Positions 8,201 to 11,245 of a DNA stretch of 11,245 bases are shown piece after piece. Source of the DNA: Phoronis ovalis. Its lineage: Eukaryota; Phoronida; Phoronidae. The notes under the pieces were generated by a model. The model made no database searches and was not told where the DNA came from. It saw only the letters and a program-made list of their open reading frames with translations. Position numbers and translations under genes: made by a program. The stretch is taken from positions 2,496-13,740 of the forward strand of contig JAOXYB010036340.1 of the NCBI GenBank assembly GCA_028565635.1. Direction: 5' to 3'. Each line of letters begins with the position of its first letter. The first letter of the stretch is position 1.

Positions 8201-10937
8201 CGAATCTTTGCATGTATTTATTCAATCCCTTGCATTTATCGTTAAAGTAAAAAATTCCTTAATATACAATTCAGTCCCCCAATATGTTTGGAAAAAATAT
8301 GTGCTATTTTGAACTCTAATATCCTATGGCTGATAACCTAAAAATCGGTGCAATAATCTAATAATTTGGTCAGCAAGAATTGAATAAATGCAAGGTAATA
8401 CAGTAGGAGTTTGTTTAAAAGATTGGGATGGATATAAAATATGGATACATGAAACATTACTTAGCCTGATATGTGGTAATAAGCTACGGATTGGAATTAA
8501 ATTAATTATCTAGTGAATAAACTTTCAAGTAATAATGATTACATATTGTAACAAGTGTGCTAACAAACTGAATCATTAGTATTTTTATGTCAGATCAATC
8601 ATTATATGTTTCCAAAAAAAAAAGTTTCCTAAAGCATTCTTCAGCATTATCGTACAAATACAAGTATAAAGATACAGTAATGTATTTATTCTTTGACGTC
8701 CAATAAACTTTAAATGTACTAGCAGGTGGCGCCATCTGTCAAAATCAAACAATTCCACAATGAATTTAGTTTGTAAAGCGTGATTTGTTATTGAACAGTC
8801 CCGCAGGTTTCCAATGCTTGTGAAGTTCATTCACAAAGAATTGTGGGTTCGATTGGATTTGTGACCTCTAGTGCCACCAAGTGTAAGATCGGTACACACA
8901 CTGCATTGTACCATGTGTGACATACAAGTTCAATATCGATAAACAGAGTAGTAGTGACATAGATGTATTTGTATATGATTTGATGTATTTTTAAAGTCCT
9001 ATGTTATAAGGTAAATACTGTACATTTGCAGCATATTGTACGCGGACATTGTGAACTTCACCCCATTGGCATCAGAATGTACAGCCGGAGAACTTGTCAA
9101 AATGTTAAATGAACTCTTTGGAACATTCGATAAAGTGGGACAGGTAAAGTTTAGTATCTTTCACAGTCAAACTTATATACATGTATTAAATTATTTAAAG
9201 TTATATAATTATGCTTTTTAAATATGAATGTTGTGCTATATATGCACTTTAGACACAGTAATTTGTCCTAGTGTTAAATGTACGTTTTGAAAGTGTTGTT
9301 TGCGTTGTGTTGACACAGTTTTTAAGCACTGCGTGATATTGCTAATTGCAGCTCGCATTCCAATCTAAGTAAACTCGGATGCTGTGTTCCGCTTCGTTAT
9401 ATACTACCTTTATGAATAAGCTCTTCATCCAATTTGAAAGGAGTTCCATATTCTCCCGCCAGGTGGTGCTGATGCTTGGGGTTTTTTAGTCGCATGTTTT
9501 GTAGACATATACAAAGTAGTTCCATATTCTCCTGCCAGGTGGTGCTGATGCTTGGGGATTTTAGTCGCATGTTTTGTAGACATATGCTTAAATCAACCAA
9601 TTTTGATTGTACTTGTGTATGACTTCCAGGAGCACGACTGTATGAGAATCAAGATTTTGGGTGATTGTTATTATTGTGTGTCTGGCTTACCTGTGTCTAG
9701 ACCCAGTCATGCTCTCAACTGTGTTAAAATGGGACTCAAAATGATTGATGCCATAAGGTTAGTGCCTATTGCCATTATTTGCAGAATTATCATCATACAA
9801 TTAGAGATCGATTTTCTTCATCTTCCTTTTTCCTAACTGAACAAATATTATAAACTAGATTTCAGAGATTCAATATTCACAAATTTTAGAAATTCAAAGA
9901 AATATTTCATATGTTTGCCATAACAAAGTATCTTAAATCAGACAGTTGTATAGTTACTGTTGCACAGAAGTTTTCAAACAATGATTTAATTTTGTTGAAA
10001 GATAATTTTCAAATATATCCTGTTTACTGAAAAGCCATCATTCTGGTTTCTGCTCAATCAGTGTATGTTGCATCATTACACTACATAATTTAGTAAAATT
10101 GCTTGTATTTCAGGGAAGTAAGAGAAGCCACGGGTGTTAATGTAGATATGAGGATAGGTATTCATACGGGTGATGTTCTATCTGGAGTACTTGGCCTTCG
10201 GAAGTGGCAATATGATGTCTGGTCAGATGATGTCACGATAGCCAATCACATGGAAGCTGGAGGCATACCTGGGTAAGAAAGGAGTTAATATATGTAAACC
10301 ATGATAGTTTGTTAAGTGAAGTAAAGTTCTGTATTTGAATAGAAAAAACCCTCTGGGCTTCTATGTATTTGGAGGAAAAACTGTGTACATGTGTTAAACA
10401 TTGCTTCAGTGATTGCTACAAAGCTGGGTGTATTGTTAATGCAACTTATGATACAAATGCCAGAAAATTGGAAACTGAAAATAATATCATGATTATAATG
10501 CTATAAAATAATAATTGTTAATAATTACAAACTTATAAAAAAACTTATTTACTGATGGGTCAATAACTATCAGCAGTATATTTGGCAGGAGCTTCTTTTT
10601 ATAAGATGGCTTCAGTTGGTAGGTGCTTATTTTAGGGGTAGGGCTTGTATTCAGAATGCTGTGGCTCGTTAATCCTAAATATCTTTTACTGACTACCTGG
10701 TCCATCATAAGTGGTCTGTATGTGTCTTACAATGTCATAGAGATTCTTTTTTCATGTTAGTGTGTCCATATTTCATGTTAATATGTTCATGTTATTTTCA
10801 GCCGTGTTCATATTTCCCGCTCAACACTGATGCATTTAAATGACGAGTATAAAGTGGAGCCCGGTAATGGCCACCAACGAGACAGCTTCCTGGAAGAAAG
10901 AGGGGTGGAAACGTTTCTCATTATCCCTTCCGAAAAG
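2132..10937 (+). CDS. Transmembrane adenylyl cyclase, 5' half (8 exons; Ac76E/ADCY2-like), partial
   Basis: Join 2132-2272, 2917-3285, 4541-4690, 6361-6497, 9032-9143, 9630-9757, 10114-10272, 10802-10937. From the ATG at 2147 this gives 439 uninterrupted codons. The enzyme family converts ATP to cyclic AMP at the plasma membrane under G-protein control. Order of parts: short cytoplasmic N-terminus (1-16); TM1 about 17-39; TM2 57-76; TM3 83-105; TM4-TM5 115-154, with MLPLP at 128-132 between them; TM6 167-184; signalling helix about 185-235; C1a domain about 258-439. Metal-binding D266 and D310 and conserved R354 are present. Transmembrane cyclases are normally about 1,000-1,250 residues, so C1b, TM7-12 and C2 lie off the right edge. 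Phrases such as [20 protein letters not shown] and VREATGVNV favour the ADCY2/4/7-Ac76E branch; YADIVNFT also recalls insect ACX cyclases. Family is near certain, subtype is not. Confidence 0.93.
2273..2916 (+). other. Intron 1 (644 bp, phase 0)
   Basis: Donor GTATGC and acceptor TTTCCTTTTTGCAG. The intron is AT-rich with several A or T homopolymer runs, for example near 2642-2651. I see no gene, repeat or regulatory element in it. Confidence 0.85.
2917..3285 (+). CDS. Adenylyl cyclase exon 2: TM2 to TM5
   Basis: This 369-bp exon (123 codons, residues 43-165) has acceptor TTGCAG at 2916 and donor GTAAGT, a consensus insect donor. It begins [16 protein letters not shown], a short extracellular loop, and then carries four hydrophobic helices. 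TM2 lies at about residues 57-76. A short EPLFRK cytoplasmic turn follows, then TM3 at 83-105. A polar loop with TPKRTAMDE precedes TM4, and the YTMLPLP motif separates TM4 from TM5. This Y-x-x-LP turn is a recurring landmark of adenylyl cyclase membrane cassettes. Both ends are phase 0, so skipping the exon would keep the frame but remove four helices. Confidence 0.94.
3286..4540 (+). other. Intron 2 (1,255 bp, phase 0)
   Basis: Donor GTAAGT and acceptor CTTTTTTTAG. Most of the intron is AT-rich and featureless. The exception is a GC-richer island at about 4131-4335, listed separately. Read-through of the donor stays open only as far as a TAA at 3379-3381, so retention would truncate the protein after TM5. 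Confidence 0.85.
4131..4335. repeat. GC-richer patch with imperfect 35-bp tandem duplication, possible decayed mobile element
   Basis: Base composition shifts here from the AT-rich intron around it, with C-rich blocks at 4141-4146 and 4317-4324. Inside, TTGCTACC at 4213-4220 followed by TTTGGATTGG is repeated as TTGCTACC at 4248-4255 followed by TTTGGATTGG, a period of about 35 bp with differing spacer. An open frame over 4149-4355 shows no recognisable domain and is not called a gene. No terminal inverted repeats or target-site duplication were found, so mobile-element origin is only a guess. Confidence 0.35.
4541..4690 (+). CDS. Adenylyl cyclase exon 3: TM6 and signalling helix
   Basis: This 150-bp exon (50 codons, residues 166-215) lies between acceptor TTTTTTTAG at 4540 and donor GTGAGA at 4691, phase 0 at both ends. 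It begins with TM6 ([17 protein letters not shown]) and passes into a charged amphipathic segment containing [19 protein letters not shown] and then HEREQQ. In the family, this R-x-x-FLxTRxCIxxRxKLE type of sequence is the helix linking the membrane domain to C1a and forming the coiled coil with its C2 partner. The exon stops in mid-helix, so the helix has to be completed by exon 4. Confidence 0.94.
4691..6360 (+). other. Intron 3 (1,670 bp, phase 0)
   Basis: Donor GTGAGA and acceptor TTTGTCTTGTAG. AT-rich with no recognisable gene. It contains a short CA run at about 4762-4773 and a 7-bp hairpin at 5095-5113. The stretch about 5960-6120 is somewhat less AT-rich but shows no coding or repeat structure I can name. 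Confidence 0.82.
5095..5113. repeat. Perfect 7-bp inverted repeat with 5-nt loop
   Basis: ACATGCA, loop TGCGG, TGCATGT. It sits deep in intron 3, away from either splice site. The stem does not extend beyond 7 bp. It is probably chance in alternating purine-pyrimidine DNA. Confidence 0.5.
6361..6497 (+). CDS. Adenylyl cyclase exon 4: end of signalling helix and entry into C1a
   Basis: This 137-bp exon is too short to stand out as an open frame. I found it because exons 3 and 5 leave a gap of about 45 residues in the cyclase fold. The acceptor is GTCTTGTAG at 6360 and the donor is GTTTGT at 6498. It encodes 45 residues (216-260) plus AG of a split codon; exon 5 supplies C, making S261. Start [20 protein letters not shown] corresponds to the family's LLLSVLP-type motif, and the end [12 protein letters not shown] matches the segment leading into the first C1a strand. 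Phases fit exactly (0 in, 2 out). The motif reads ILQSCLP, more divergent than the rest of the domain. A longer antisense open frame (6300-6524) overlaps it and is a shadow. Confidence 0.88.
7003..7227. repeat. Three tandem copies of a 75-bp unit
   Basis: Units run 7003-7077, 7078-7152 and 7153-7227, each starting TGACCAAAATTAAATTTATG or, in copy 3, TGACTAAAATT. Copies 1 and 2 differ at one base (CCCGTCTCG versus CCCATCTCG). Copy 3 differs from copy 2 at about eight positions, so the first duplication is older and copies 1-2 arose recently. Every unit includes the octamer ATTTGCAT (7046-7053, 7121-7128, 7196-7203), a match to the POU/Oct octamer (reverse complement ATGCAAAT). In AT-rich DNA that match may be incidental. 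Confidence 0.93.
7495..7560 (+). mobile_element. Possible hAT-like DNA transposon end (orphan)
   Basis: The sequence CAGTGGCGGATTCAGGGGGA (7495-7514) resembles the CAGTGGCGGAT-type terminal repeats common in animal hAT-related elements. It is followed by a GC-richer tract with GTGCGCCCTCTTTCAAAGCC, in an otherwise AT-rich intron. I found no matching inverted end (CCGCCACTG) downstream in the window and no repeated copy of the 8 bp before it (CATTTACT), so this is at best a truncated or decayed element with an undefined right boundary. No transposase coding is visible. Confidence 0.35.
7940..8040 (-). mobile_element. Possible decayed tRNA-derived SINE fragment
   Basis: On the - strand, TAGCTCAGCGAGTTAG (8038 down to 8023) fits a tRNA-type A box (TRGCNNARYNNG). 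Roughly 48 bp further along that strand comes GCGGGTTG, which could be the remains of a B box (GGTTCGAnnCC), though most of that box is not conserved. The region is less AT-rich than neighbouring intron sequence. No A-rich tail or target-site duplication was found, and boundaries are approximate. It does not fold as an intact tRNA as far as I can judge. Confidence 0.25.
8719..8732 (+). promoter_or_regulatory. CTCF-like motif
   Basis: CTAGCAGGTGGCGC agrees at 13 of 14 positions with the CTCF consensus CCASYAGRKGGCRS; only position 2 differs. AGGTGGCGC is also the core associated with insect CTCF. It lies about 300 bp upstream of exon 5. Binding is not demonstrated, and the motif could belong to an old repeat, since similar GGTGGCGCCATCT strings recur in insect genomes. 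Confidence 0.4.
8871..8884 (-). promoter_or_regulatory. Second CTCF-like motif, opposite orientation
   Basis: Read on the - strand, ACACTTGGTGGCAC agrees at 12 of 14 positions with CCASYAGRKGGCRS (positions 1 and 6 differ). It lies about 140 bp from the + strand site at 8719 and faces it. It is weaker than that site because position 6 is in the conserved core. Confidence 0.25.
9032..9143 (+). CDS. Adenylyl cyclase exon 5: first half of C1a core, first metal aspartate
   Basis: The acceptor is CATTTGCAG at 9031 and the donor is GTAAAG at 9144. The first base, C, completes S261; then 37 codons follow (residues 262-298), ending in phase 0. [20 protein letters not shown] contains the first C1a metal-binding aspartate, D266, in the family signature (A/V)DI.(G/N)[20 protein letters not shown] is the helix after it. 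The usual glycine of DI.GFT is asparagine here, as in several insect ACX-type cyclases. The linker length to the LGDCYYC motif matches the family exactly. Confidence 0.96.
9144..9629 (+). other. Intron 5 (486 bp, phase 0)
   Basis: Donor GTAAAG and acceptor TGACTTCCAG. The 3' half is occupied by a 76-bp tandem duplication that ends about 40 bp before the acceptor. The polypyrimidine tract before exon 6 is weak and interrupted by purines. Confidence 0.85.
9442..9585. repeat. Two tandem copies of a 76-bp unit
   Basis: Copy 1 begins AGTTCCATATTCTCCCGCCA at 9442; copy 2 begins at 9518, and similarity ends near 9585. Both share GTGGTGCTGATGCTTGGGG and TAGTCGCATGTTTTGTAGAC, with a few substitutions and one small length difference in a T run. 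Each copy carries AGGTGGTGC, a weaker CTCF-like core: 12 of 14 matches at 9456-9469 and 11 of 14 at 9532-9545. The pair reads open on the - strand with a duplicated peptide, but nothing there resembles a known protein. Confidence 0.9.
9630..9757 (+). CDS. Adenylyl cyclase exon 6: LGDCYYC motif, second metal aspartate
   Basis: The acceptor is CTTCCAG at 9629 and the donor is GTTAGT at 9758. The 128-bp exon encodes residues 299-340 plus AG of R341. [20 protein letters not shown] contains D310, the second metal ligand, 44 residues after D266, the same spacing as D396 and D440 in mammalian AC5. [20 protein letters not shown] then closely resembles ADCY2/4/7 and Drosophila Ac76E, where HA.NCVKMGL is characteristic. 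This is the most conserved exon in the window and the firmest evidence for family membership. Confidence 0.97.
9758..10113 (+). other. Intron 6 (356 bp, phase 2)
   Basis: Donor GTTAGT and acceptor CTTGTATTTCAG. AT-rich. No repeat, gene or conserved element seen. Confidence 0.85.
10114..10272 (+). CDS. Adenylyl cyclase exon 7: central C1a, conserved Arg and DVWS segment
   Basis: The acceptor is TTTCAG at 10113 and the donor is GTAAGA at 10273. The first base completes R341; 52 codons follow (342-393) and GG of G394. [20 protein letters not shown] contains R354, 44 residues after D310, corresponding to R484 of AC5 C1a. Then come [20 protein letters not shown] and [13 protein letters not shown], the conserved C1a segment that packs against C2. 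HTGDVLSGV differs from the more usual HSG.VLCGV by conservative changes. No break or lost key residue is seen. Confidence 0.97.
10273..10801 (+). other. Intron 7 (529 bp, phase 2)
   Basis: Donor GTAAGA and acceptor GTTATTTTCAG. AT-rich. The stretch about 10750-10800 has several TTCATGTTA-like repeats just before the acceptor (around 10752, 10774 and 10786). No gene on either strand; an antisense open frame at 10493-10708 has no recognisable content. Confidence 0.85.
10802..10937 (+). CDS. Adenylyl cyclase exon 8: C-terminal part of C1a
   Basis: The acceptor is TTTTCAG at 10801 and the donor is GTAATT at 10938. The first base, C, completes G394; then 45 codons (395-439) end in phase 0. [20 protein letters not shown] followed by [20 protein letters not shown] is the standard end of C1a, where (G)R(V/I)HI...TL..L...Y.VE.G.G..R...L.E..(I/V).T(F/Y)L(I/V) is conserved. 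The last residues IPSEK mark the junction with the variable C1b linker, so the following exon, outside the window, should begin C1b. Confidence 0.96.
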
Positions 10938-11245
10938 GTAATTCTCTTCCTTAGGAAAAGAAAGCACTTAAATTGGTGAAGTCACTTTCCACAAAACCAT
11001 AATTTTATCACAGAACATAGCTTTTATTGTTGCATTACAATCGTGCTCATGTACCTATAACCTATCTATATCTATTTTTCTATTCTACGAGCAAAGTGAA
11101 TGTAAAAATTCTTACAAGCGTATGGCTTAAAAAGATTAATTGTAATCGAAAATGGCCCAAGGCTGTAATGCAGCTGAGGTCATGATTGAACCAGGAAATG
11201 GGGAGTTTTTGCATTATTAGTAAATAAGACACCAATGGAATTATA
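10938..11245 (+). other. Start of intron 8 (partial)
   Basis: Begins with donor GTAATT and runs to the right edge without an acceptor followed by cyclase coding. AT-rich; nothing else recognised. The rest of the gene must follow beyond the window. Confidence 0.8.

Larger units (their letters stand above)
6498..9031 (+). other. Intron 4 (2,534 bp, phase 2), repeat-bearing
   Basis: Donor GTTTGT (a weak, non-consensus donor) and acceptor CATTTGCAG. This is the longest intron. The segment about 6540-6870 is less AT-rich than its surroundings and may be decayed repeat, but no terminal structure or coding remnant was recognised. Further features listed separately: a 75-bp triplicate repeat (7003-7227), a hAT-like end (7495-7514), a possible SINE (about 7940-8040) and two CTCF-like motifs (8719-8732, 8871-8884). 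No gene is supported on either strand. Confidence 0.8.

Noticed and set aside
8585-8830. Antisense open frame of 81 codons
   Set aside because: No family resemblance; passes through the CTCF-like motif; likely chance or an old repeat.
8840-8865. GGGTTCGATTGG as a tRNA B box
   Set aside because: No A box at the right distance upstream and no cloverleaf arms, so not called a tRNA or SINE.
8893-8920. GGTACA...TGTACC small inverted repeat
   Set aside because: Only 6-bp arms, in CA/TG-rich sequence; too short to treat as a structure.
9397-9600. Antisense open frame with an internally repeated peptide
   Set aside because: Peptide repetition follows directly from the 76-bp DNA duplication; no known protein.

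Overview
The window looks like nuclear DNA from an invertebrate, most likely an insect. It is AT-rich, has short exons separated by 0.35-2.5 kb introns with GT...AG boundaries, and contains no bacterial-style gene packing. The species cannot be named from the sequence; an insect is inferred from the gene family and intron structure.

It holds one recognisable gene, on the + strand: the 5' half of a class III transmembrane adenylyl cyclase. Eight exons can be read by hand: 2132-2272, 2917-3285, 4541-4690, 6361-6497, 9032-9143, 9630-9757, 10114-10272 and 10802-10937. They join without a frame break (intron phases 0,0,0,2,0,2,2) into 439 codons counted from the ATG at 2147. Exons 1-3 encode the first six-helix membrane cassette and the start of the cytoplasmic signalling helix. 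Exon 4 continues that helix, and exons 5-8 encode essentially the whole C1a catalytic domain. Both metal-binding aspartates are present (D266, D310), as is the conserved arginine (R354). Spacing is 44 residues in each step, as in mammalian AC5. The second membrane cassette and the C2 domain, needed for a complete active site, must lie beyond the right edge. Wording of the C1a motifs points to the ADCY2/4/7 - Drosophila Ac76E branch, with some features reminiscent of the insect ACX cyclases.

The rest is non-coding. Bases 1-135 are a 27-bp tandem array, followed by about 2 kb with no supported gene. Intron 3 has a GC-richer patch with an imperfect 35-bp duplication. Intron 5, the longest, carries a 75-bp unit repeated three times with a POU octamer in each copy, a possible hAT-like transposon end, a possible decayed tRNA-SINE, and two CTCF-like motifs in opposite orientation. 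Intron 6 has a 76-bp duplication just upstream of exon 6, with another CTCF-like core in each copy. No non-self or defence system, complete mobile element, rRNA or tRNA gene was found.
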